A DNA stretch of 64,000 nt from CAYZJD01 sp964483455. GTDB lineage: Bacteria > Acidobacteriota > Terriglobia > Bryobacterales > Bryobacteraceae. The first letter of the stretch is position 1. Every line of letters begins with the position of its first letter. The notes under the pieces are model-generated. The model did not search any database. It worked only from the letters and a program-made list of their open reading frames with translations, and was not told the DNA's origin. Positions 46,212 to 53,898 of this stretch are shown here, piece by piece. A program made the position numbers and the translations under genes. The DNA lies in assembly GCA_964483455.1 (NCBI GenBank), contig CAZACK010000017.1:1-64000 (forward strand). Reading direction: 5' to 3'.

Positions 46212-47448
46212 GGAACCTCGCCTCCACCGACCGTGCATGCGCCTCCAGCCCTTCCGCTCGGGCCAGCGTGGTGATTGCCGGCGCCAGCCGCTTCAGAGAA
46301 GCGGGCGTCAGTTCCTGCACCGAGATCACCTTGACGAAGTCCGCCGCCGACAGTCCCGCGCGCACGCGGGCGAAGCCGTTGGTCGGCAGCACGTGGTTCG
46401 GACCGGAGGCGTAGTCGCCCGCCGCCTCCGGGCTGCTCGGCCCGATGAACACGCTGCCGGCGTTGGTGATCTTCGCGAGTAGCGAGCGGTCGGAAATACT
46501 CAAGTGCTCGGGCGCGAAGCGGTTCGAGAACTCCACCGCTTCGTCGATGCTTCGCACGATCACGATGGCGCTGTTTCGCTCGATGGCGGCGCGGGCGGTG
46601 GCCGCCGTGGGCAGATTGTCGAGTTGCTTGTCGATTGCTCGCGCCACCGACCGCGCCAGGCGCCGCGACGTCGTCAGCAGGATCGCCGCCGCCTCCTCGT
46701 CGTGCTCCGCCTGAGCCAGCATGTCCGCCGCCACCACGCGAGGATCGCCGTCAACCGCGATGATCAGGATCTCGGTCGGCCCGGCGACGAAGTCGATGCC
46801 AACTTCGCCGGCCAGCAGCTTCTTGGCCGCCGCGACGAACAGGTTGCCCGGGCCGGCGATACGTTCCACCTTGGGCACCGTCTCGGTGCCGAACGCGAAG
46901 GCCGCGATCGCCTGGGCGCCGCCGATGCGGAACACCCGGTCGACCTTCAGCAGGCTCGCCGTCGCCAGGATCGCTTGGTCGGGCCGCGGGGAGGCGGCGC
47001 AGATGAGCGGCACGCCCGCCACCTGGGCGGGCACGGCGGTCATGAGCAGCGTCGAGGGCAGCGGATAGCGGCCCGCCGGGATGTAGGCGCCCATCGATTC
47101 CAGCGGCCGAACGATTTGACCCGCTCGATGTCCCTCCGGAAACTTCGCCAGAAACTCTCGCGGCACCTGCCGCCGTGCGAAGAGCGCGATGTTGCGCCGG
47201 GCTTTCTTCAGCGAGGCGATCAACTCCGCGGAAACGCTCCGGCGCGCGGCATCGATTTCGTCGCGTCCGACCGCCACTGGCCGGTCGGCGAGCCCGTCGA
47301 AGCGCCGGGCATAGGCGATCAGCGCCGCGTCGCCGCGCTTCCGTACGTCCTCCAGGATCGGACCGGCGACGCTCTCCGCCCGCGCAAGGCTCGCCGCCCG
47401 CCGCTCGAAGAGCGCGCCCGCCTGCCGGTGGTCGAGGATTCGTATCAT
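46204..47448 (-). CDS. hisD: Histidinol dehydrogenase
   Basis: A 414-residue zinc enzyme that oxidises histidinol twice to histidine with NAD. Conserved segments are GAYIPAGRYPLPSTLLM, RIGGAQAIAAFAFGT, AGPTEILI, ADMLAQAEHDEEA (a zinc-site Gln/His) and RFAPEHLSI. It is the third gene of the operon, 10 bases below hisG. Confidence 0.95.
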   Translation of the reverse strand: MIRILDHRQAGALFERRAASLARAESVAGPILEDVRKRGDAALIAYARRFDGLADRPVAVGRDEIDAARRSVSAELIASLKKARRNIALFARRQVPREFLAKFPEGHRAGQIVRPLESMGAYIPAGRYPLPSTLLMTAVPAQVAGVPLICAASPRPDQAILATASLLKVDRVFRIGGAQAIAAFAFGTETVPKVERIAGPGNLFVAAAKKLLAGEVGIDFVAGPTEILIIAVDGDPRVVAADMLAQAEHDEEAAAILLTTSRRLARSVARAIDKQLDNLPTAATARAAIERNSAIVIVRSIDEAVEFSNRFAPEHLSISDRSLLAKITNAGSVFIGPSSPEAAGDYASGPNHVLPTNGFARVRAGLSAADFVKVISVQELTPASLKRLAPAITTLARAEGLEAHARSVEARFRG

Positions 47449-47458
47449 CCCGGAAACC

Positions 47459-48328
47459 CTACATCACGATCTTGTTCAGCGGATACTCGACGATTCCCTG
47501 CGCGCCCGCGTCCTTCAGCCGCGGGATGATTGTCCGCACCGTCGATTCGTCGAGAATCGTGTTCACCGCCAGCCAGTCTTCGTCGCTCAGGTGCGAAATC
47601 GTCGGATTCTTCAGCGCCGGGAGCGTAGCCAGCACGGCCGCCAGGTTGTCTCTGTGCACGTTGAGCATCAGGCCGACCTTGCCGAGGGCGCTGATCGCTC
47701 CGTCAAGCAGCATCTTGATGTCTTCGAGCTTCCGGCGCTTCCAGTCGTCCTGCCAGGAATCGACGTTGGCGATCAACTGCGTGTTGGACTCGAGCACGGT
47801 GTCGATGATCCGCAGCTTGTTGGCGCGCAGAGACGAGCCGGTCTCGGTCACCTCGACGATGGCGTCCGCCAGTTCCGGCGGCTTGACTTCGGTGGCGCCC
47901 CAACTGAACTCCACCTTCGCCGTCACGCCGTGGGCGGCGAGGTATCGCTTTGTCGCGCCGACAAGCTCGGTGGCGATGATCCTGCCCTGAAGGTCTTTGA
48001 CGCTCTGAAACGGCGAGGCGTCCGGCACGGCCAGCACCCAGCGCACCTTGCCGAAGCTCTGCTTCGCATAGATCAGGTCGGCGACGGTGACGACGTTCGA
48101 TTCCGTCTCCTCGACCCAGTCGCGGCCGGTCAGCCCGGCGTCGAGCACGCCGTCGTCGACGTAGCGCGCCATTTCCTGCGCGCGGATGAGCATGCACTCG
48201 ATCTCGGGGTCGTCAATGGCCGGGAAGTACGACCGGCTGGTCGAGGTGATGTTGAAGCCGGCGCGCCGGAACAGGTCCATGGTGGCGTTCTCAAGGCTGC
48301 CCTTGGGGATGCCGAGCTTGAGCTTCAT
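47459..48328 (-). CDS. hisG: ATP phosphoribosyltransferase (long form)
   Basis: The 289-residue enzyme catalyses the first committed histidine step. It starts MKLKLGIPKGSLENATMDLF and has the PRPP-binding region near VGATKRYLAAHG. A C-terminal regulatory domain of about 75 residues marks the long, HisZ-independent, histidine-inhibited form. Its ATG overlaps the hisI stop by four bases. Confidence 0.94.
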   Translation of the reverse strand: MKLKLGIPKGSLENATMDLFRRAGFNITSTSRSYFPAIDDPEIECMLIRAQEMARYVDDGVLDAGLTGRDWVEETESNVVTVADLIYAKQSFGKVRWVLAVPDASPFQSVKDLQGRIIATELVGATKRYLAAHGVTAKVEFSWGATEVKPPELADAIVEVTETGSSLRANKLRIIDTVLESNTQLIANVDSWQDDWKRRKLEDIKMLLDGAISALGKVGLMLNVHRDNLAAVLATLPALKNPTISHLSDEDWLAVNTILDESTVRTIIPRLKDAGAQGIVEYPLNKIVM

Positions 48329-48705
48329 CGCGTCTCTCCGTACACCGCGCCCGGGTTGTAGCTGGGCGCCTCGGATTCGACCCACCGGCCGTCCTCCAGC
48401 CGGCGGTAGAAGCAGCTCCGGTAGCCGTTGTGGCAGACGCCCGGGCCGAGCGCCTCGACCTTCACCAGCAGCGCATCCTGGTCGCAGTCGGTCGAGATTT
48501 CCTTGACCACTAGCCGGTGGCCGGAGGTCTCGCCCTTCATCCAGAGCTTGTTGCGCGACCGGCTGTAGAACGTCGCGAAGCCCGTTTCCACGGTCTTCCG
48601 GAACGCTTCGTCGTTCATGAAGCCGACCATCAGCACGCGGCCGCTGGCGTGGTCCTGGATGACGGCCGGCGCCAGCCCGCTCATCTTGTCAAAATCCAGT
48701 GTCAT
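48325..48705 (-). CDS. hisI: Phosphoribosyl-AMP cyclohydrolase
   Basis: A 126-residue zinc enzyme opening the adenine ring. The metal-binding part is STDCDQDALLVKVEALGPG followed by VCHNGYRSCFYRR. It has only the cyclohydrolase domain; the HisE pyrophosphatase domain is absent and no hisE gene occurs in the operon. ATG at 48705 was preferred to TTG codons upstream, which lie in the attenuator U-tract. First structural gene of the operon. Confidence 0.94.
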   Translation of the reverse strand: MTLDFDKMSGLAPAVIQDHASGRVLMVGFMNDEAFRKTVETGFATFYSRSRNKLWMKGETSGHRLVVKEISTDCDQDALLVKVEALGPGVCHNGYRSCFYRRLEDGRWVESEAPSYNPGAVYGETR

Positions 48706-48716
48706 CGTCGATGCCA

Positions 48717-48748
48717 ACAAAAAAGCCCGCCGGTACCGCGGCGGGCTT
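48717..48748 (-). terminator. Attenuator terminator before hisI
   Basis: On the minus strand AAGCCCGCC (48740-48748) and GGCGGGCTT (48723-48731) form a 9-bp stem around GCGGTACC, followed by a T tract. It ends about 12 bases before the hisI ATG and follows the His-rich leader peptide. Confidence 0.85.
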
Positions 48749-48775
48749 GCTTTCGCGATTCGCTTCGAGATTCAC

Positions 48776-48847
48776 TCAGGAATCGGCCCGTCGCGCGGAA
48801 AAAGCCCGATGGTAGTGGTGATGCCTGGCGACGGGCAGGTTGATCAT
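48776..48847 (-). CDS. hisL: Histidine operon leader peptide
   Basis: A 23-residue peptide, MINLPVARHHHYHRAFSARR then ADS, with four His codons among five (codons 9-13). Upstream of them GCCCGTCGC (48828-48836, read on minus) is complementary to GCGACGGGC (48786-48794) near the end of the peptide. The second arm can alternatively pair with the GCCCG of the terminator stem. This is the classical layout of a his attenuator. Confidence 0.85.
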   Translation of the reverse strand: MINLPVARHHHYHRAFSARRADS

Positions 48848-48856
48848 GAAGTTTCG

Positions 48857-48862
48857 AGTATA
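48857..48862 (-). promoter_or_regulatory. -10 box (TATACT) of the his operon
   Basis: TATACT on the minus strand, nine bases before the leader ATG, so the mRNA leader would begin at or just before the start codon. No strong -35 was seen. Confidence 0.55.
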
Positions 48863-48938
48863 GCAAAAACCGGGGAACCACACTCATTCGCCGGTCGGGG
48901 GTGCGCGGCACGGAACATGGAAGTTATGCATCAGGGCC

Positions 48939-48968
48939 GCGTGGCGCACGCTCTCAGCGTGCCGCGTC
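48939..48968 (-). repeat. 30-base palindromic repeat (copy 2)
   Basis: Reverse complement of 34318-34347 with two differences. A second small hairpin, GTCGGCA-CTCT-TGCCGAC, follows at about 48966. The 287-base region between the his leader and the ThuA gene otherwise holds no gene I can support. Confidence 0.6.
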
Positions 48969-49114
48969 GGCACTCTTGCCGACGCTCGGTTTCCCTCCGC
49001 ACGGGAACGGGCCTCGGCGCGAGTGCGGGCGCCACAAGAAGCGTTGTCTCCACTTCCGGGTCGCATACCCCCGGCCGGCTCAACTTTCGTGCCGCGGGCG
49101 GAGCTGGTCTCCGA

Positions 49115-49120
49115 TATAAT
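49115..49120 (+). promoter_or_regulatory. -10-like TATAAT before the ThuA gene
   Basis: Perfect TATAAT ending 14 bases before the ATG at 49135. Confidence 0.5.
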
Positions 49121-49134
49121 CGTTACCCAATCCG

Positions 49135-49944
49135 ATGAGAAGACTCATACTATCCCTCGTAATCGCTGCCGCCCAGGCGCTCGCACAAGCCCCGCCCGCG
49201 CCCGCGAAGATCCAGGCGCTTATCATCACCGGCCAGAACGGCCATGACTGGCGCGCCGTCACCCCCGAGCTCCGAAAGATGCTCGAAGACACCGGCCGGT
49301 TCGAGGTGCGCGTCACCGAGGAATTCCGCGGCGCCGGGCCCGAAACGCTCGCGCCGTACGACGTCGTCGTCCTGAACTACTTCGAGCGGCGCAAGCCGGA
49401 GCTGTGGTGGGGCGATCGTGCGCAGAACGCGCTGCTCGATTACGTCCGCTCGGGGAAGGGCCTCGTGGTATATCACTTCTCCGTCGCGGCGTTCGACGGC
49501 TGGACCGAATACGAAAAGATCTGCGCCGGCAACTGGCGTCCGAACAACGGCCACCATTCCCCGAAGCATGATTTCACGGTAGACGTGAAGGACCCCGACC
49601 ATCCCATCACCCGCGGCCTGAAAAAGTCTTTTCCGCAGCCGAACGACGAGCTGTACGCCAACCTCAAGTGGCAGCCGGAAGGGGCGTTCCACGTGCTGGC
49701 GACGGCCTGGGACGACCACTCGCTGTACCAGGGCAAAGCGAAGCAGCCGACCCCCGGCGCGGGACTGCACCAGCCGATGCTGTGGACGGTGCACTACGGC
49801 AAAGGGCGGGCCTTCACCACCGCGCTCGGCCACGACGTGGGGGCCGTCAGGACGCCGGCGTTCGTGACGACGTTCACGCGGGGCGCGGAATGGGCGGCGA
49901 CGGGCGCGGTGACGCTGCCGGTCCCGCCGGAGATGGCGCAGTAG
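49135..49944 (+). CDS. Secreted ThuA-domain protein
   Basis: A 269-residue protein with signal peptide (MRRLILSLVIAAAQALAQ) and a ThuA/GATase-like fold: IQALIITGQNGHDWRAVTPE, VVVLNYFERRKPELWW, GKGLVVYHF and YGKGRAFTTALGH. ThuA domains are linked to trehalose and other sugar metabolism, often beside Gfo/Idh enzymes in Acidobacteriota, but their reaction is unsettled. It stands alone here. Confidence 0.82.
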   Translation: MRRLILSLVIAAAQALAQAPPAPAKIQALIITGQNGHDWRAVTPELRKMLEDTGRFEVRVTEEFRGAGPETLAPYDVVVLNYFERRKPELWWGDRAQNALLDYVRSGKGLVVYHFSVAAFDGWTEYEKICAGNWRPNNGHHSPKHDFTVDVKDPDHPITRGLKKSFPQPNDELYANLKWQPEGAFHVLATAWDDHSLYQGKAKQPTPGAGLHQPMLWTVHYGKGRAFTTALGHDVGAVRTPAFVTTFTRGAEWAATGAVTLPVPPEMAQ

Positions 49945-49968
49945 CCCGGCGTGCGATCGGGGACAGAG

Positions 49969-49981
49969 TAGCCTGTCACCG
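49969..49981 (+). repeat. Copy of dispersed motif TAGCCTGTCACCG
   Basis: Exact 13-base match to 19394 and 40477, in the gap between the ThuA gene and the lyase operon. Confidence 0.55.
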
Positions 49982-50060
49982 AATTCCGGCGAGACCACCA
50001 CCCTCCGGTTGTGGATATGCAGACCCGATTCATGTATACAGGAAGGGTGGGGTCTCATTC

Positions 50061-50990
50061 ATGGCTGATAACCGCGCAGCAATCCTACGAGAAAAACTCA
50101 ATCGCCGCCAGGCCTTGGTCGTGCCCGGCTGCCACGACGCGCTGAGCGCGCGCATCATCGAAGACGCCGGCTTTGAAGCCATCCAGGTGAGCGGCTTCGG
50201 GCTAGCCGGGAGCCTGCTCGGCAAGCCCGACGTCGGGCTGGTTGAGATGAAGGACGTCCTCGACCATACCTGGCACATCACGCGCGCCGTCCGCATTCCC
50301 GTGATGGCCGACATCGACACCGGCGGCGGCAACGCCATGAACGCCGCCGACATCACCGAGCGCCTGATCGCCATGGGCGTCGCCGGGGTCAACATCGAAG
50401 ACCAGGTGTTCCCCAAGCGCTGCGGCCACATGGAAGGCAAGCAGGTCATCTCCGCCGAGGAGATGGCCGGCAAGGTCCGCGCCATGGCCGACGCCCGCCG
50501 GCGGCTCGGTGCAGACATCGTCATCAATGCCCGCACGGACTCCTATGCCGTCCACGGGCTGCACGAAGCCATTCGCCGAAGCAATTTCTACGTGGACGCG
50601 GGCGCGGACATGGTGTTCATCGACGGCATCCATTCCCGCGCCGACATCGAGCGGGCCGTTCGCGAAATCCACGGCCTGCTTTCGGTCAACCTCATGGACG
50701 CGGTCACCGGAGTTAAGACGGAGCTGGTTCCGATCCCCGAGTTGGCGCGCATGGGCGTGGCCCGCGTCAGCATTCCGGTGGCTTCGATTCTCGTGATGCA
50801 CCGCGCGCTTAAGGAGTTTTTCGAAGCGCTGCGGGCCTCGCCGACGGGCCTCCTGGCGGGAGAGACACACCGCCTGACGAGCTTCCCTGCATACACGGAA
50901 TTCGTCGGGCTGAAGGAGTACCGGCGTCTGGAGAACGAGTACCTGCCGGCCGCCACGCTGGAAGAGAAATACGCTGCGGTGAGGAGGTGA
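50061..50990 (+). CDS. Isocitrate lyase/PEP mutase family lyase (2,3-dimethylmalate or methylisocitrate lyase-like)
   Basis: A 309-residue barrel enzyme. The catalytic loop reads VFPKRCGHMEGKQVI (KRCGH, with the lyase Cys), and metal ligands are in MADIDTGGGNAMN and NIEDQV. SLLGKPDVGL is shared with the oxaloacetate-decarboxylase/dimethylmalate-lyase branch. It cleaves or forms a C-C bond of a 2-hydroxy diacid; the exact acid is unknown. It is first in an operon whose other members resemble LeuC, LeuD and LeuB. Its stop lies inside the ribosome site of the next gene. Confidence 0.85.
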   Translation: MADNRAAILREKLNRRQALVVPGCHDALSARIIEDAGFEAIQVSGFGLAGSLLGKPDVGLVEMKDVLDHTWHITRAVRIPVMADIDTGGGNAMNAADITERLIAMGVAGVNIEDQVFPKRCGHMEGKQVISAEEMAGKVRAMADARRRLGADIVINARTDSYAVHGLHEAIRRSNFYVDAGADMVFIDGIHSRADIERAVREIHGLLSVNLMDAVTGVKTELVPIPELARMGVARVSIPVASILVMHRALKEFFEALRASPTGLLAGETHRLTSFPAYTEFVGLKEYRRLENEYLPAATLEEKYAAVRR

Positions 50991-50993
50991 TCC
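50983..50993 (+). promoter_or_regulatory. Unusually complete Shine-Dalgarno sequence of the LeuC-like gene
   Basis: GGAGGTGATCC matches the 16S rRNA 3' end over 11 bases and contains the TGA stop of the upstream lyase gene. The ATG follows at 50995. This suggests re-initiation and strong translation. Confidence 0.75.
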
Positions 50994-50994
50994 G

Positions 50995-52227
50995 ATGGGC
51001 ATGACCATCGCCGAGAAAATCCTCGCCCGCGCCTCGGGCCGCGAACGGGTCTCGCCCGACGAAGTGGTGGTGGCGGACGTCGATCTCGCCATGTCGCACG
51101 AGAACGCCGACCTCGTCCGGAAGAGTTTCCGCGAGATCGGCGTGGAGCGGGTCTGGGACCCGGAGAGAATCGTCATCATCCTCGACCATCGCGTGCCGGC
51201 GGAATCCGAAAAGACCGCCGCCACGCACAAGGCGATCCGCGAGTTTGTGCGCGAGCAGGGGATCCGCCATTTCTATGATGTCGGCCGCGGCGGCATCTGC
51301 CACCAGGTGCTCGCCGAGAACGGCCACGTGAAGCCGGGCATGGTGGTGGTCGGCACCGACTCGCACACGACCACCCACGGCGCATTCGGCGCGTTCGCCA
51401 CCGGCATCGGCGCTACCGAGATGGCGGGCGTCTGGACGGAAGGCAAGCTCTGGTTCAAGACGCCGTCCACGATCCGGATCGACGTTCACGGTGAAATGCG
51501 CCCGTGGGTCTCAGCCAAGGACCTGATCCTCTACATCATCGGGCGGCTGGGCGCGGATGGCGCCGATTACCGCGCCGTCGAGTTCGACGGCCCGACGATT
51601 CGGAGCATGACCGTGGCCTCGCGGATGGTGCTGGCGAACCTCTCGATGGAGATGGGCGCCAAGGTTGCCTTCACGCCGGTCGAAGGGCTGGCGCCCGATG
51701 CGGATGCACGCTACGAGCGCGTGATCGAGATCGACGTCGGGCGCGAGCTGACCGAGCCGCAAATCGCCTGCCCGCACGCCGTGGACAACGTCAAGCCCGT
51801 CTCGGCGCTCGGGGACGTGCCGGTGGACCAGGCGGTGCTCGGAAGCTGCACCAACGGCCGGCTGGAGGACCTCGAGCTGGCGGCGCGGATTCTCGCCGGC
51901 CGGCGCGTGCACGAGCGCACGCGGCTGCTCATCATCCCCGCCTCGCAGCGGATCTACATCGACGCCATGAACCTGGGTTATCTGCGGACCTTGGTCGAAG
52001 CCGGAGCGATGGTCAACCCGCCGGGCTGCGGCCCTTGTGTCGGCGTCCACCAGGGAATTCTGGCTGCGGGCGAAGTCTGCATTTCGAGCACGAACCGCAA
52101 CTTCATCGGCCGGATGGGCAGCAAAGACTCGCGGGTCTATCTCGCCTCGCCGGCGGTGGTCGCGGCTTCGGCCGTCGCCGGCCGGATCGTTCACCCGGCC
52201 GAGGTCATGCAGGAGGCGCACGCATGA
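50995..52227 (+). CDS. Aconitase-family hydro-lyase, large subunit (LeuC/HacA/DmdA-like)
   Basis: A 410-residue [4Fe-4S] isomerase subunit of the short type. Substrate and cluster motifs: VVGTDSHTTTHGAFGAFATG, VLGSCTNGRLEDL and PGCGPCVGVHQG (three cluster cysteines). Enteric LeuC is about 466 residues; this size matches the archaeal-type IPM, homoaconitase and dimethylmaleate hydratase group. It overlaps the small subunit gene by four bases. It may serve leucine and citramalate pathways or a separate acid. Confidence 0.88.
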   Translation: MGMTIAEKILARASGRERVSPDEVVVADVDLAMSHENADLVRKSFREIGVERVWDPERIVIILDHRVPAESEKTAATHKAIREFVREQGIRHFYDVGRGGICHQVLAENGHVKPGMVVVGTDSHTTTHGAFGAFATGIGATEMAGVWTEGKLWFKTPSTIRIDVHGEMRPWVSAKDLILYIIGRLGADGADYRAVEFDGPTIRSMTVASRMVLANLSMEMGAKVAFTPVEGLAPDADARYERVIEIDVGRELTEPQIACPHAVDNVKPVSALGDVPVDQAVLGSCTNGRLEDLELAARILAGRRVHERTRLLIIPASQRIYIDAMNLGYLRTLVEAGAMVNPPGCGPCVGVHQGILAAGEVCISSTNRNFIGRMGSKDSRVYLASPAVVAASAVAGRIVHPAEVMQEAHA

Positions 52228-52736
52228 ACAACGCATCGCTGGTTCTTCGAGGGCGCGTCGCCGCCAGGCTTGGCGACAACGTGGATACGGACGTCATCTA
52301 CCCCGGCCGCTACCTCAACATCACCGACCGCGAGAAGACCGCCGAGCACCTCTTCGAGCTAGCCTACCCCGAAATCCGCGGCAAGCTGCGGCCCGGCGAT
52401 TTTCTGTTGGCCGGCAAGAACTTCGGATGCGGCTCGAGCCGCGAGCAGGCCACCGCGGCGGTCAAGTTCGCCGGCGCCGGGGCCGTGATCGCGGTGTCCT
52501 TCGCGCGGATCTTCTTCCGGAACTCGATCAATCTGGGACTCCCGGCGGTTGTGTCGCCGGGCGCGCCCGCGGCCATCGGCGAAGGCGACGAGCTGGAAAT
52601 CGACCTGGCCGCCGGCTCAATCACCAATTTGACCCGGGGCACAACCATCCCGGCTGCGCCCCTCGACCCACGGGCCGTCGAGTTGCTCCAGGCCGGTGGC
52701 CTCGTCCCCTACCTGAAGAGGAAGTACGCCGCCTGA
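52224..52736 (+). CDS. Aconitase-family hydro-lyase, small subunit (LeuD/DmdB-like)
   Basis: A 170-residue swivelling domain. VDTDVIYPGRYLNITD contains the substrate-recognition loop (YLNITD); AGKNFGCGSSREQA and the Arg of SFARIFFRNSINLG are family signatures. The loop differs from YLRT/YLRY sequences described for homoaconitase and some isopropylmalate isomerases, so specificity is open. ATGA overlap with the large subunit implies a complex. Confidence 0.86.
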   Translation: MNNASLVLRGRVAARLGDNVDTDVIYPGRYLNITDREKTAEHLFELAYPEIRGKLRPGDFLLAGKNFGCGSSREQATAAVKFAGAGAVIAVSFARIFFRNSINLGLPAVVSPGAPAAIGEGDELEIDLAAGSITNLTRGTTIPAAPLDPRAVELLQAGGLVPYLKRKYAA

Positions 52737-52749
52737 GGCGGGAGTTCTT

Positions 52750-53865
52750 ATGCACAAGTACAGAATCGCCTGGCTCCCCGGAGACGGTATCGGAATCGAG
52801 TGCTGCGAGGCAGCCCGAATGGTCCTGGACGCCGTCGAGTTCCCCGCCGAGTACATCCACGGAGACATCGGCTGGGAGTTCTGGTGCAAGGAAGGGGATG
52901 CCTTGCCGGCGCGCACGGTGGAACTGCTGAGGTCGACCGACTGCGCCTTCTTCGGCGCCATCACGTCGAAGCCGGGGCCGGAAGCGCAGCGCGAGCTGGC
53001 GCCCGAGCTTCAGGGCAAGGGCCTGGCCTACCGCAGCCCGATCGTCCGCATGCGCCAGTTGCTCGACTTGTACATCTGCCTCCGTCCGTGCAAGGCGTTC
53101 CCCGGCAACCCGCTCAATTACCGCGACGGCATCGACCTGGTGGTCTTCCGGGAGAACACCGAAGGGATGTACATCGGCGTCGAGTTTCCGCGTGTGCCGG
53201 AGAAGTTTTGCGATGAGCCGGCGATGGCGCGCATTCCACGAGACGCCGCAATCTCGATCCGCAGCGTCACCCGGCTGGGCTCACGCCGCATCGTCGAGGC
53301 GGCGTTCGAATACGCCGTCCGCAACGGCCGCCGCAGGGTCACGGCGGTACACAAGGCCAACGTGCTGCGCGCCACCTGCGGCGTGTTCCTGGAGGCGGCC
53401 CAGGAGGTGGCTGCCCGCTACCCGGCCATCGAGTTCGACACCGCCAATGTGGATGCCATCTGCATGTGGCTGCTGAAGAACCCGCGGAACTACGATGTCA
53501 TCGTCACCACGAACCTGTTCGGCGACATCCTCTCCGACCTCTGCGCGCAGCTCGTCGGCGGGATGGGATTCGGTTACAGCGGCAATATCGGGGAGAAGTA
53601 CGCCGTCTTCGAGCCGACGCACGGCTCGGCGCCGAAGTACGCCGGTCAGAACAAGGTCAACCCGCTGGCCACGATTCTGGCGGCGAAGATGATGCTCGAA
53701 TGGCTCGGCGAGTGGCGGCAGGCGATCGCGATCGAGCAGGCGGTCGCCGAGGTGATCGTCCGGGGCCGGGTGCGCACCTACGACATGGGCGGCGCCGCCT
53801 CCACCGTCGACATGGCCCGGGCGGTGTGCGAAGCGCTCCGATTTGCGCACGTGATCGCGAAGTAG
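52750..53865 (+). CDS. Isocitrate/isopropylmalate dehydrogenase family protein
   Basis: A 371-residue NAD(P)-dependent beta-decarboxylating dehydrogenase. Motifs: GDGIGIECCEAARM, the substrate helix SPIVRMRQLLDLYICLRP, VVFRENTEGMYIGVEF, TTNLFGDILSDLCAQLVGG and FEPTHGSAPKYAG. The helix is not the canonical LeuB form, nor clearly isocitrate or tartrate type, so the substrate is uncertain. It follows the LeuD-like gene by 13 bases and would oxidise the product of the aconitase-like pair. Confidence 0.85.
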   Translation: MHKYRIAWLPGDGIGIECCEAARMVLDAVEFPAEYIHGDIGWEFWCKEGDALPARTVELLRSTDCAFFGAITSKPGPEAQRELAPELQGKGLAYRSPIVRMRQLLDLYICLRPCKAFPGNPLNYRDGIDLVVFRENTEGMYIGVEFPRVPEKFCDEPAMARIPRDAAISIRSVTRLGSRRIVEAAFEYAVRNGRRRVTAVHKANVLRATCGVFLEAAQEVAARYPAIEFDTANVDAICMWLLKNPRNYDVIVTTNLFGDILSDLCAQLVGGMGFGYSGNIGEKYAVFEPTHGSAPKYAGQNKVNPLATILAAKMMLEWLGEWRQAIAIEQAVAEVIVRGRVRTYDMGGAASTVDMARAVCEALRFAHVIAK

Positions 53866-53898
53866 GGGTATCATAGCCTCCATAGGAGGTTCTCGTTG

